64,000 nucleotides of DNA from Nageia nagi (Eukaryota; Pinophyta): contig JBITNC010000001.1 in the NCBI GenBank assembly GCA_050084985.1, positions 123,070,001 to 123,134,000 on the forward strand. Direction: 5' to 3'. Position numbers and translations under genes: made by a program. Shown here in pieces: positions 22,520-34,799 of this stretch (the first letter of the stretch is position 1; each line of letters starts with the position of its first letter). Below the pieces are notes generated by a model, which did not search any database, was not told the origin of the DNA, and worked only from the letters and a program-made list of their open reading frames with translations.

Positions 22520-22790
22520 TTTTGTTCAAAAATTGATCTGCCCTTGTAATGTGTCGATTTTATGCATATCCTATAATTATTATAGTCCATGAAATGCTTT
22601 TTATGAGGGATTTCATCTAAAAATTGACCTACCCTTTTAATGTGTCTATTTAATGCATATCATGCGATCATTGTAGTCCATGAAATTGCATTTCAATGAG
22701 GTATTTCATATGAAAATTGACCTACCCTTTTAATGTGTCTTTTTCATGCATATCCTATGATCATTATAGTCCATGAAGCTTTGTCTTAGT
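22520..22790. repeat. Tandem repeat, about 93 bp, three copies
   Basis: aaaattgacctacccttttaatgtgtct and relatives start near 22527, 22619 and 22713, each followed by tgcatatcctatgatcattatagtccatga. It directly follows the 125-bp array and shares its ccatgaaattgcatttcaatgag phrase, so the two arrays have a common origin. Confidence 0.85.
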
Positions 22791-22950
22791 TGTAAAGCCC
22801 TACTCGTTCCATTAGCAATGTATGTATAATGATTTATACACCAATTGCTACTAGGGTTTTGAATGAAAATTTTAATTCAAAACCACTCATACCAAAACCC
22901 ATGCCTATCCTATTCTAGAGGCTAGATAGTCTTAATCTCTATCATAAAAT

Positions 22951-23211
22951 CTAGTTTCTTATCTCATTGAAAAGTACTTTGTTTAATGTCTTAAGAAACA
23001 AAGCACACCATAAATGGAAGTTATTGTTCATAATATTTTGTAAGAAACAAATAAATGGAAATAAGCTCATCGATATCTTAGCATACCATGCTATGTGTTT
23101 CAAACCATATATTGACTTCCTAAACTTGCATATGTAGGAAATTGGACCATGAATGAGGGTTGGAACTAACATACTTAACTCTTGATACAAAGCTCTAAAT
23201 GGATCTAACAC
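22951..23211 (-). pseudogene. Ty1/copia RT fragment
   Basis: The minus strand contains YICKFRKSIYGLKH followed by AWYAKI (about 23060-23130), the copia RT signature CKLRKSLYGLKQAPRAWYxKI with three residues missing. Flanking residues are poorly conserved. There is no LTR or other pol domain nearby; this is a small isolated remnant. Confidence 0.65.
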
Positions 23212-23440
23212 TCATGGGATGAGGAAATTTAAGGGTAAAGGAATAGAATTTATCATATGCATTGCACTTATTGCTAAAGTATTCAGTTTGGTTTCAATAC
23301 ACTCATACTTGAAAAGCCAAACCAGATACTTCAACAATAAGCAAAATGTCTATGGTAAATTCTATTCTTTTCCTTAACTTTGCCCTTATCCCATGAATGA
23401 GCTAAATCCATAGAGAGCTCTGTATTAGTTACCGTTAAAT
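23170..23440. repeat. Long imperfect hairpin, arms of about 125 bp
   Basis: The sequence folds around an axis near 23303. Inner arms acttattg..gaagtat..(gtttggttt)caa (23267-23297) and ttgaaaagccaaaccagatac...caataag (23309-23341) flank an 11-bp loop. Outer arms pair agctctaaatggat...catgggatgagg...aagggtaaaggaatagaattta (23192-23255) with its reverse complement at 23350-23424. Mismatches and small bulges are frequent. One arm overlaps the edge of the copia fragment. Confidence 0.82.
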
Positions 23441-24738
<1,298 letters not shown>

Positions 24739-26163
24739 TGTTGATTAGGATTGTGTAATATATGCGCCATGAACAATCTCAACCAAAGTAAACCAAGAAC
24801 AGACTATGGTGACAGTCTGATCTCCAGAGAAGGTCAGTTCCTTATCTATTGGGTATAAGAGAAGTATCAGGAAAGAAAATAAAAGGAGTAGAGTGCGAGG
24901 AATTTAAGCAAAGGGCTTAGGGTAACAAGAGAGAAAGCAAAGGTGGATCACTAGTTCAGCACGGGCTTTCACAGGGTGTGAAACCTTGGTCTGAATCTAG
25001 AGTAGCAGCTAAAGTACAAGCTCTCACTCTCTAATAGTTTCCCAACTTTTACTCTACCATGTATGCAGACACAATTATGCTAACAGCTTGTAATTATCAT
25101 CTAGGAGACATGCCAAGCTGCCACCATGTAACCTAATTAAGAATAACAATTACAAGTGCTAGTAAAGAAAGGTCAAGATGATATCATATCACTGATAAAA
25201 AACTATCGATCTTAGAGAACAAATGTAAAGAGCAATACTAGGGCTTCCGACCCTTTTTTCCACTTTATTTTCATATACTTATACTGAAGAAATAACAGTT
25301 ACAAGAAAATGAAAACAGATCGGTTACAAAAAAGGCCTCAAGATTCTAGCCACTTCTGACTATCATCATTTATATATGCTACTTGTCCGAATGTTACAAA
25401 ACTGAGAAGGTCATGGAAGTTAACGTCTTCTCAGAACTAAGATTCTACCTTTCGCAGGTGTCAACTCCTCTAGGATCTATTTCTTGCCAAAATGTGACTA
25501 TCTTTTCCTCCGTAATGTCATCATTTTATTTTGGAATGCTTTACTTCTGGAACACTTATTTTACAGACTCTGGCTCTTCACTTGTCTCTTGCTGACCTCA
25601 CCTCCTCCAGAACCTGGTCTTTTCCAAAACTGAGCTTATCCTTTCTTCCATGACATCATCATTTCACTTTGATGCACTTTATTCACTGACTCCAACTTTT
25701 CAATTACCCCTTGCTAACCTCACCATCTTTGAAACCTGATCTTTACCAAAAATGTGACTATCTTTTCTTCTGTGATGTCATCATTTTATTCCGGAACACT
25801 TTACTTCTAGAACACTTAATTTACGGATTTCGGCTCTTCAATTATCTCTTGCTAACCTCACCTCCTCTGGAACCTGGTCTTTTCTAAAATTGAGCTTATC
25901 CTTTCTTTCATGATGTCATCATTTCACCCTAGTGTGCTTTATTCACTGACTCCGACTTTTCAATTACCCCTTACTGACCTCACCATATCTGAAACCCGGT
26001 CTTTACCAAAATTGTGACTATTCTTTCTTCTATGACATCATCATTTCACTCTGGCATGCTTTATTTACTTCAAAAAAACTCTCAGGGATCTTAAAATGAA
26101 CTCATGATTGAAAGTAAAGTACATCGGGGCTTTAATAAAGAATTTATTATGTATAGATATACA
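24739..26163 (-). repeat. 3' LTR of the 12.9-kb element
   Basis: 1,425 bp. A minus-strand TATA-like AGCATATATAAATG lies at about 25367-25380. The region next to the internal side reads gaagtcgccataa before the LTR on the minus strand. Confidence 0.95.
25440..26060. repeat. Five-unit tandem repeat inside the LTR
   Basis: A (tga)tgtcatcattt phrase recurs at 25517, 25653, 25777, 25915 and 26035, alternating about 136 and 122 bp. Odd and even units differ (ccaaaaatgtgactatctttt against aactgagcttatcctttc), giving a higher-order unit near 260 bp. The same array is in the partner LTR (36890-37490). The near-ACGT cores (tgatgtcatca) could act as repeated regulatory sites. Confidence 0.85.
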
Positions 26164-26254
26164 TTATGGCGACTTCTAGGGGAAAATTTTGCCTTTATCA
26201 AAGAGGAATTTTGAACTCAGTCTGAAAAATAATACCAAAATGAAATTTGTTATC

Positions 26255-29200
26255 TCAACTCTGAACCCCTAAAAATTGCACAACCTTACCCCAACTTGCA
26301 TGTCTTTCGGAGAAGTCTTTTATTCTCGATTGGGCTAGAGTTGTGCTATTCAAAACCTCATAGGAGATTTGCCCATATTTGTGCAACAGCCGCTGCAGGA
26401 CCACTCCTTTATTGGCACATTGGTAAAAAAATTCAAACAAATTTGACTCATCAAAATAAGTTAGTAATAAATCTATATCCTTCGCCTTTTGACTATCTTC
26501 CTGAATGTGTTTCAAAAATTTAGCCTTAGAGATGGGTGAACTATCCTCCTTACATAATCCCAAAAATCCAGCTTTAGATAATTTTGCTATTTTAGCTTTC
26601 TAGGTTTTTACCCCCTGCAACTGCTTGATTAAATTATTTTTTATTTCTTGGCACACCCATTTCCCGTGGACTGGGTAGTCAATCGCTGAGATCAACTCAA
26701 CTCTATCTCCCACATTTAGGGCTTGAAGCTCCTCGTTAGAAATCTCACCCAACTTTTTTCTTGCCCTCTTTGCTAACTTCTCCATGGGGTCAATAGTACT
26801 TTCACAGAGGCTGACATTTGCCTCTAATTTCTTCAACTCTAAAAAACATAGATCAATGTGATCTCTGAGTTGAATCAGTTGTTTAATCCTCGGGGATAAT
26901 TGCTCTTGGAATTTTTCTTTTATTTTGATCAAAAAATTCCTATCAACCTTATTAACATTTGAATTCAACTGCATCTGTGCAATGTTGGCATTTAAATTGC
27001 CAATTATTGTCTCTCTTGCTGCTACTTCGGTGCTTTGGTTGTAATTTCTGCATTCTTTTGTGCTATGACAACATCTTTCTTTGCTAGGCTATTTGCAATC
27101 GGGGTAGCAGCTAAGCTTGCTCTGAGAGCAGCTATATTATTATCTGCAGCTTTTAATTTTAGCCATTGAGAATCTAATTATTGCTTCATTGCTTCATTTA
27201 CCTTCTGAAGCTTATTATATTTGACCTCTAATTTGGTCAGTTTAGAAATATTTAAGTCTACAGTTGTTTGCAATAGCTCATTCTTATCACTCCGGGATAT
27301 GCTCTTGGTATCTATTCTTACCCGAGTGTTCATTACAGACAAATTGCTTTGCCCCTCTTGAGGATCTTGGGCAATAGCAACCTCCAAAACTCTACTTTTG
27401 CATCCACAACGTCCAGAGCCTCACCGGATTATCAAGTGCTAGGATTTTTTGCATTTGCTTCTGCATCCAGGCTTCCTGATTCTGCTTCAATTGCTTGTAC
27501 TGCTCCATGATCCCACTTATCGACACTTGCTGACCAGATATTGCGATGAATGGGGAGGCCGTGCTCAGCTCTGGTATGGAAGAGGGTACCACTTGTTGAA
27601 CTGGTGTAACAGGGCTAGCTTGATAGGGCCAGAGACACTACTATTGATGGGTGCAGGTATAGACGGCTCTGGAGTGGATGATGGAGGCGATGATGGTACA
27701 GAAACAACACCGATGGGGGGAGTGATGAGGGGGATCGATGAAAAGGAAGTGGGTTTAGGCCATGTGAATGGTGATGGCAAATTAGGAAGTGGTGGAAGGG
27801 TTAGTGATGGTGGGGATGAAACAACGGTGATGGAAGGTGAATAAGATGAAATGGGGATGACTGACGGAGGTGGAATAATTGCCAAGAGACCAAAAAGAAA
27901 CAAAAAGATAGGAGGAGGAATAAGAGAAGAAAGCATACCTGTGGGAGTGGAGCTCCTCTTTATTTTCTTTGGTGACTAGGAGCTTTTGCGGCCTTTCTCT
28001 TTGCCGTATAGACTTTCCCCTACTTTTTTTCCACTTCTTGGGAAGTCTCTAGAGTGGTCTCTCTGGCTTCTTCACTAACTTGCTCTCTGGGGATAGGGGT
28101 TTGAGCTACCTTTGATTGTTGTTGCTGCTCCTCTCCCAAAACTTGCTAAAGAATCATCCGATGAGACATCCGTAGGATGCTCAATCTGCCACATCTCCTC
28201 AAATTTGTCGTCCAAATTAGACTCCAAAGGGGAAAGCTTATTTTCAGACTCAACTCTTGTATTGTACAAATGTCGTAATTTTCTCTTCACTCCACTTCTG
28301 CTTCCTCAGGGTAGTCAGGGAGGCTTTTGAGATGGAGTCCATCTTAGGATCAAAATTGGCTTTCTTCTCATAAAAGCTCATCCATGGAGGTAATAAATCT
28401 TTTACAAGTAAGTTCTGGGGCATCACCCAGTCTTCACCTACTGGGTTTCCCACTGCTCGAACTCCAACCTTATATCTACCTTGAAGCTCGGAGGATTAGG
28501 CTAGCTGCTCAACTTCTTACCGAAAATATCCTCTGGGTCATACAACAAAAATTGGTTTATTTTTTTAAGTTTCAGCCCCAGAAGCTTTTGTTCTAGACCC
28601 TCACTTCTGCCCCTACTCTGCAACACCAAATCATGGACTCTAAGTGGGAGGCTGTAAGTGACCCTCTTCTTCACCGCTATCCCGTACTTGGCATCTATGT
28701 AGTCCATCTGCCTGGCAAACTCCATGCTAAAAACCCAATCTGTAACATGAATAGGTAGCAAAAATGGAGCCCCTAAAAAATCGTACAACCTTATGAAAGT
28801 CCCCTCAGTAAAAAACCAATCTCCTATCTCGCCATGTGGCATCCTAAGGTATAGTTGGGAGGCTACCGATAATCTTGGGATTACCGGAGCCATTAAACTC
28901 ATTGCTGGAAATAAAAAATGTTTTATAAAATTGTAATAATCAGCTCCCATTCTAACCTCTTCAGTCTATTTATCTATAGATTTGAGGGACCCATCCTCAA
29001 TTTGCTTATTCAGGGTCATTTGAGAAAAATAATCAGAATTCTGATGAATGAATAACCAAATTAAGTAAGAGAAGAAAGCAAAATGGGAACCTTCCTCTAT
29101 TCTTCGTAACTGCTCGGAGATCCCATTTGAAATAGCAACTGACTAGTTATAAATAATGAGGGATCTGGGGTGGGATATCAGATAAGCTATGGTCAGCTTG

Positions 29201-29749
29201 CTCAAGGAAATATATCTGTCAGATTGCTCTCCTGCAGTAATTGACAACATGTACAGTAACAATTGAGCATGTGTTAAAAGTGGCTAGCAAGATTTCTGAA
29301 CTGAGGGACCTCTTTGAAACTCATTGCACCCTCTACATTCTTGTTTAGCCAAGTTAGAAGATTTGTTTTCAATTTAGCACTTGGCCTTGTATCCCAATTC
29401 ACTGCCATGGGAGTGGATTGAGGTGGTGGCGGGTTGAAAGCTTTTTCAATTGAAAGGGGGTCTAGGTTGAGAACAATTTTACCAAGAGGATTTTTGACAG
29501 TCCTCGAGGTAGCATCAAACCCCGTTTTTACTAAATCTACCAACTCAGGGGTTGGAAAGCATCTATGGGGAATGAAATACATTAACCTCGATCCCATGGG
29601 AGCATGTGCAATATGATTAAAGCTAAATTTGGGCACTTACCTTCAGTTGTGCCCTTAGGATTTTTGTTTTGAGCCGTTATTTTGGTGTCTTGCAGCAACT
29701 CCATCAAATCAATAACTCCTTTAGCAACTTTGGTTTGAGGGGGGGCCAT
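26255..29749 (-). pseudogene. Extra ORF after pol (about 1,150 codons, unknown family)
   Basis: Long, interrupted minus-strand coding text lies between integrase and the 3' LTR. Order: N-terminal MAPPQTKVAKGVIDLMELLQ (29749); LMYFIPHRCFPTPELVDLVK and GKIVLNLDPLSIEKAF (29274-29636); a globular part with HFLFPAMSLMAPVIPRLSVA and GEIGDWFFTEGTFIRLYDFL (28501-28950); an acidic stretch (28075-28290); a 100-residue Pro/Ser-rich segment (27600-27936); a coiled-coil-like stretch (27178-27592, then 26600-26974 with RIKQLIQLRDHIDLCFLELK); and a C-terminal piece (26255-26563). About ten stops or shifts interrupt it. A consensus splice donor AAG|GTAAGT near 29637 coincides with a frame change, so an intron is possible. 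I do not recognise the family. Position is that of env-like or accessory ORFs in some plant elements, but no signal peptide or membrane segment is evident. Confidence 0.7.
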
Positions 29750-30243
29750 GCTTAATATTCTGAAATACTCTGCTTGCTCTGATCACTACCGATAATATTC
29801 TATGCTTCTTGCCTTTTGATCTTTAGCTCTCTCGTGAATTTGAAGTTTGGGTAAATTTGAAATGAACCCCTTTGGCCCTTTTAAAATCAACTTCAAGGGT
29901 TAATGATCTGCCTTTTACTTGCGCAAAATAACTCCATTAGTACTTTTATTTATAACAAATCTGATCTTTCATGATTTTCTTAGAAATCTCAAGATTTGAT
30001 ACTGTTGATTTTCTCAGAAACTCCAATTCTATCAGTGTCAATGTGTTATTTCCATTAATATTTCACTGCTATTAAATGACAAACAATAATCACACTTGCT
30101 TAAAATAAATGCACACGACATGCTATTTACAACATGTACAAAATCATATCCTTTTTTCGATCAATCTCCTGTGCATGTGGGTTTATAACACTTTAAATGC
30201 TGCCCATTTACCAAGATCGGTAGCCACCACCTGTTCAATTTCG
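29650..30243. other. Spacer between pol and the extra open region
   Basis: Mostly stops in all frames from 29760 to 30240. The extra ORF seems to start at the ATG at 29749 (minus), which opens MAPPQTKVAKGVIDLMELLQ. Confidence 0.55.
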
Positions 30244-31200
30244 CTATTTAAAATGAGTTTTTTCCAGTGCATTGGATATCGTGTAAGGTCCGGACCATAA
30301 GGACTCAAACTTTTTATGTTTCCCTGCCTTAGCTCTATCCTCATCCCATTTCAATACCAGATCTCCCTCTTTAAAAATTTTCAGAGTGGCTTTTCGATTA
30401 TCAAACCATTTCTTAACTATTTCATTTCTGTTTTGCAAATTTTGATATGATTGATTCCAAAGTTCTTCCAAGTGTAGTAATTCATTCATGCGGACTTGTA
30501 GTGGTTCAAAATCTTCCCCATACTCCTATAAAATTTTCAAAGTCAGAAGCTCAAAATGACTTGGTAATACAACCCTTTTACTGTACACTAATGTATATGA
30601 GTTGGCCTTAATAGCTAGCTTCACTGTGATCCTATCTGCCCACAACACCCAATTGAGCTTTTCATACCAAGTTCAAGGATTATCTTCCACTATTCTTTTG
30701 AGAATCTGGATCAAATTCTTGTTCGTAGACTCAACCAGCCCATTACCCTGAGGGTAATAATTCGAAGATGTCTTCCAATAGATACCAAACCTCATGGCAA
30801 AATCAGTAACCTCTAACCCCACAAATGCTAAGCCATTATCTGAAATGATCGTTTGGGGAATACCATACCTGGTGATTAATTTCTCAATAAATTTTAGAAT
30901 AGTCTTCTGATTTGCTTCCTTTACAGCCTCTGCTTCTGCCCATCTGGTGAAAAAGTTTGTAGCAGTGAGAATGAATTTATGCCCAAATGATGAATTGGGA
31001 TTAATAACTCCAATAAAATCCAACCCCCATTGTTGAAAAGGTTCTTCGGCCTGAATTGGTTCTAGCGGTAACGTGCACTTCTCTTCCTTCCCATGAATCT
31101 CTGACATTTCTCATAGCTTGGGATTTTGCAAAGGCTTCTTTAAACATAGTAGGCCAATAATATCTAGCTTAGATGATCTTACTCACCATTGTGTATCCTG
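30244..31200 (-). pseudogene. Integrase of the 12.9-kb element
   Basis: The core (31107-30673, 144 codons) has QQWGLDFIGVINP, ATNFFTRWAEAEAV, YGIPQTIISDNGLAF and GNGLVESTNKNL. These give the DD35E triad with exactly 35 residues between the second Asp and the Glu. After stops at 30672 and nearby, the C-terminal part (30244-30489) reads FKEGDLVLKWDEDRA then KKFESLWSGPYTI, a GPY/F module. The zinc domain upstream is degraded. The triad is intact in this copy although the frame is broken. Confidence 0.92.
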
Positions 31201-31479
31201 AATAATGACCACTGGATATTCCAGAATGAAATTCTTTGATCAACTTTACTTCTTTGTCATGGGTACACATCTCAACAAAACACCATCATGATTCCTTCTA
31301 TACAGTACTTGATCTATCTCTGTGTAATTTTGAGCGTGTATTCTGAACTACCTCCTCTGGGATGCATTCATGTTAGCAGGGAGCTTCCTAGACTCAAAAT
31401 ATCTACTTAATTGATCCATCCAATCATCTTTTGTGTTCTCATATCTTGGCTCCGGGGTTTCTTGTTCGATAAAACATAT

Positions 31480-31812
31480 CATACCTTCATCTGGTGGCAT
31501 GGATTTTGCAAGCTGCTCACAAAGTGCTCTTCCTTTTATGAGCTTGGTAGGCTGAATCTCTACATCATACTTGAGGATTTTCGAAATCCAACCGGGTCTT
31601 CCTTCCCCAATTTCTCCCTACATAATGTAAGATCTAACATCTGGATGAATGGTTAGGATCAAAACCTTACTCTGAGCTACGTAATGCTTCAATTTACCAA
31701 GAGCTTTAAGAATCGCCAACACTTATTTCTCAATAAATGTGTATTTTTCCTCATAATTACTCAAGGTCTGACTGAAAAGTACAATAGGGTATTCTTCATT
31801 TCTTTCATACCT
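31480..31812 (-). pseudogene. Gypsy RNase H of the 12.9-kb element
   Basis: Continues from RT: RNLDFSKEFILYAYGSDTSV (family F.L.tDAS), then PIVLFSQTLSNYEEKYTFIE (family PI.y.Sr.L...E.nYs..E) and LKALGKLKHYVAQSKVLILT. The catalytic DAS is replaced by YGS, so activity is doubtful. It joins the integrase zinc domain without any aRH in between. Confidence 0.85.
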
Positions 31813-32790
31813 CTATGTTAAGATAGCTGCTACACTGGTATCAGAACCATAAGCATACAGAATAAACTCCTTGCTAAAGTCTAGGTTTCTTAGTACAGGA
31901 GCTTTAGTAATTACTACCTTGATTTTTTGAAAAGCTTCTTTACCTTCTTCAGTCCACACAAAAGGAGTATCCTTTTTTAACATCCTGGTGATGGGTTTGA
32001 TAATACTTGAGAAATCCTGAATGAATCTCCTGACAAAATTAATCTGACCAAGAAAGGACTGTAGGGACTTCTTATTGGATGGAAGAACTAAGTCATTTAT
32101 CGCTTTAATCCTATCCGGATCAATAGCCCAACCTTCTTTTGAAATAACATGACCCAGTAATTTCCCCTCATCTACTGCAAAAACTGACTTTTTAGGGTTC
32201 AAAGATATGCCATACCTTTTACATTTGATGAAGGCCCGCTCCAGGTGTTGAACATGTAAATTTTTGTCATGTGAGAAAATAGTAATATCATCAAGATACA
32301 CCAATACACTCTTGTTTACTAACTCTCCGAAGGCATGATCCATAGCTCTTTGGAAAGTAGCTCCTGCATTGGACAGTCGAAAGGCATTCTCTGAAAAGCA
32401 AATGTGCCCCATTTAGTTGTAAAAGCTATTTTAAATTGATCTTCATTCTAGACCCAAACCTGATTGTACCCAGAGAAATCATCTATCAAAGAGAAATTTT
32501 TGGCACCATCTACAGTATTTAGTATCTATTCCATTGGTGGTAAGGGATAGTGATCTTTCAAAGATACTCTGTTTAAGCCCCAGAAATCCACACACAACCT
32601 TATCTCGCCATTTTTCTTCTGGACAGGCACAAGATTAGCTACCTAAGTGGAATGCTTGATGGGATAAATTATCCCAACCTTGTACAATTTCAGAACCTCC
32701 TGCTTCATGGCAACTTTGATCTTAGGGTTTACTGGTCTTTGTTTTTGTCTGACTAGTTTAGCATCATCTATTAACTCGATTGTATGCTAT
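31813..32790 (-). pseudogene. Reverse transcriptase of the 12.9-kb element
   Basis: RT begins near 32790 (QRPVNPKIKVAMKQEVLKLY), then VPVQKKNGEIRLCVDFWGLN (family KKxGxxRxCVDYRxLN) and SLIDDFSGYNQ (family DxFSGYxQI). It is open from 32412 with FRLSNAGATFQRAMD and the catalytic VLVYLDDITIFS (YLDD, about 32278-32313). The thumb and connection read LLGHVISKEGWAIDPDRIKA then LQSFLGQINFVRRFI. Stops occur near 32640, 32532 and 32450. The catalytic aspartates are present. Confidence 0.93.
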
Positions 32791-33179
32791 ATCACTGATC
32801 TATAAAAACCTTTAAATCATCATAAGACCAAGCAATAACTCAACATATGTTTTGCGTGATTGTACAATTTCCTGAATCTATTTCGGAGTATTAGATATAC
32901 CAATTTTTAATGACTTACCTAGAAAAACTTCATGTTCTTTATAGTTATCTGGTTTATATTCATACCTCTTCTTTTTACTTGGTCACTCCTATCAAACAAT
33001 CCCTTGAATGGAATCAAATCCTTAGGGATTTTATTATTGTTCAGCTAAATTATGTCTTGCTCCCAGAAAACTTCGGAGTCTTCTTCACCTACTACATGAC
33101 ATACAGCTTTTTGTGATAAAAATTAGTTAATTTGAGCCTCATCCTGGAACACCTGCCAAAAGGAATCATTATTCGAAAT

Positions 33180-33639
33180 TGATGGCCTAAAAATGAGCTA
33201 AACACCCTTCCTCCAGAACCAGTCATTAGTAGGATCAAAATTGGCTCCCATTTTGCTAAGGTGTCAGCTTCTTGGTTGAATTTCCTTGGGACAGATTAGA
33301 ATATGTAATGCTTCGAAGTGCTCAAACAGATCCCAAACCCGATTCCTATAAGATTTCAAATAATGATGCTTGACTGAACATTTACTTGTCACCTGTTTCA
33401 CGATCAATCTAGAATCCCATTTGATCTTTAAACACTAAATTTTCATTTTGATGGCTTGTTCTAGTCCAAGGCAAAGAGCTTCATATTCTGCTACATTATT
33501 GGAACATAACCAGGTGAGTCTGAAAGAAAATTTATGTACCTTACCAGTTGGGTTGGTCAGGATAATTTCGCTTCGGATCCATTTTTGGATCTTGCCCCAT
33601 CAAAAGACATCTCCCAAATTTCATTTCTTCGGAAATCTT
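33180..33639 (-). pseudogene. Additional plant-type RNase H (aRH), upstream of RT
   Basis: Conserved landmarks occur in order: MSFDGARSKNGSEA (about 33560-33612), NPTGKVHKFSFRL, CSNNVAEYEALCLGLEQAI (family TNNxAEYEALxxGLxxA, 33438-33500), a degraded gDS motif as KWDSRLIVKQVT, and PRKFNQEADTLAK (about 33252-33293). This matches the second RNase H of plant Tat elements rather than the gypsy RNase H next to RT. A frameshift sits right after SKNGSEA and a stop at about 33429. Its position between protease and RT is unusual, because the order I know is RT, RNase H, aRH, integrase. Confidence 0.78.
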
Positions 33640-34543
33640 CCCTTATGAGTTCTGAGATGAAAGATTCTAGTTCCATTAAATAATAATTTCCAAGCTCCAG
33701 GTCGTAGATAGTGTTGAGCATATGCATACTACAAGGGTCTTCGGTTTGCAGTTCTTCCAGCAATTCATCTGATTCTTCTAATTTGCCAAAGATTGCACAA
33801 ATCTCCTCCCTTTTCTCTATGTGAAACTCAAAAATTTCCTCATTATTTAGTCTTACCCTCTTATTTCCACAAGGGATCAAATAATGGGTGTAGTCCATTG
33901 CTAGATAACCCCCTATTTTAGCTGTAAATTCTCTAGACAGACATAGCCTGAACAAAGGGGGTAGCTCAACAACTACAACTTCTTGAGTAATAATTACAGA
34001 GGGACACTTATGTATTTTTAGGACTATATCTTTGATCACTCCTACCATTTTGACAGGTGTGGAATCCAGTTGTAGTACTCCGATGGATGTTCTTGTCATA
34101 GGCAACCCCATCACATCGCACACTGCTTTAGGCATCATAGTAGTAGCTACCCCAAAATCAAACAGAAAATTATGAAGTACATATCCCTCAATTTCTAGAG
34201 TCATATAAAAGGTTGAAGGTTTATTCTTTCCCATCCCTGGATATTTCAATGTCTCAAAAAGATTAAGCACTCTTTCCATTCCTTCATTCAATGCTATAAG
34301 AGATGTTTTCAATAAATCAATTTGCCTGGGAATTTTTAAGGCTTCAAATAAGGAAACTCTTGTGGGAGTTCTCTTTTGCTCCACCATAATGTTGAACTCT
34401 GGGATAGCTAGAGGTTCACCAATTTTATTTCTAAATCTATCGGTAAATCTTTCCTGAAGCTGTAGAGTATCATCTTTTCTCTGATGCTTGGTGAGTGAAG
34501 GGAACCTTAACTTCCAGAGATTTTGATCACTGGCTTTAGGCAT
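33640..34543 (-). pseudogene. Aspartic protease region of the 12.9-kb element
   Basis: Part of a 328-codon open frame (34543-33557). The protease core reads YVLHNFLFDFGVATTMMPKA then VCDVMGLPMTRTSIGVLQLD. The expected active-site triplet is DSG or DTG, followed by ASxNxMP; here it is DFG, which would abolish catalysis. Downstream, PPLFRLCLSREFTAKIGGYL and acidic text lead directly, in the same frame, into the start of an RNase H fold (WEMSFDGARSKNGS). Confidence 0.82.
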
Positions 34544-34799
34544 TGGTTTGGTTTCTGGAAATGGGAATTTTTTGGAAACTGTTTCCTTTTCTGGGGTCTT
34601 TTCCCTAGAACTGGAAACTGCATCTTACTTTTTAGGAATCACTGAACCAAAACTCTTTTGGGATTCAACTTTTCTTTTTGAAATACAGGAGACTAGGGGT
34701 TTTTTCCTTGATCTTGTTTCCATAGTAAAAAATCCTATATCTGCTGGTGCAAAATTCATCAGGTTCACATCTTGGTTCATGTCGTCAGCTACACCAGGT

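Noticed and set aside
27449-27844. 131-codon plus-strand Gly-rich open frame
   Set aside because: It lies opposite the proline-rich part of the minus-strand extra ORF; GC-rich codons keep the complementary frame open.
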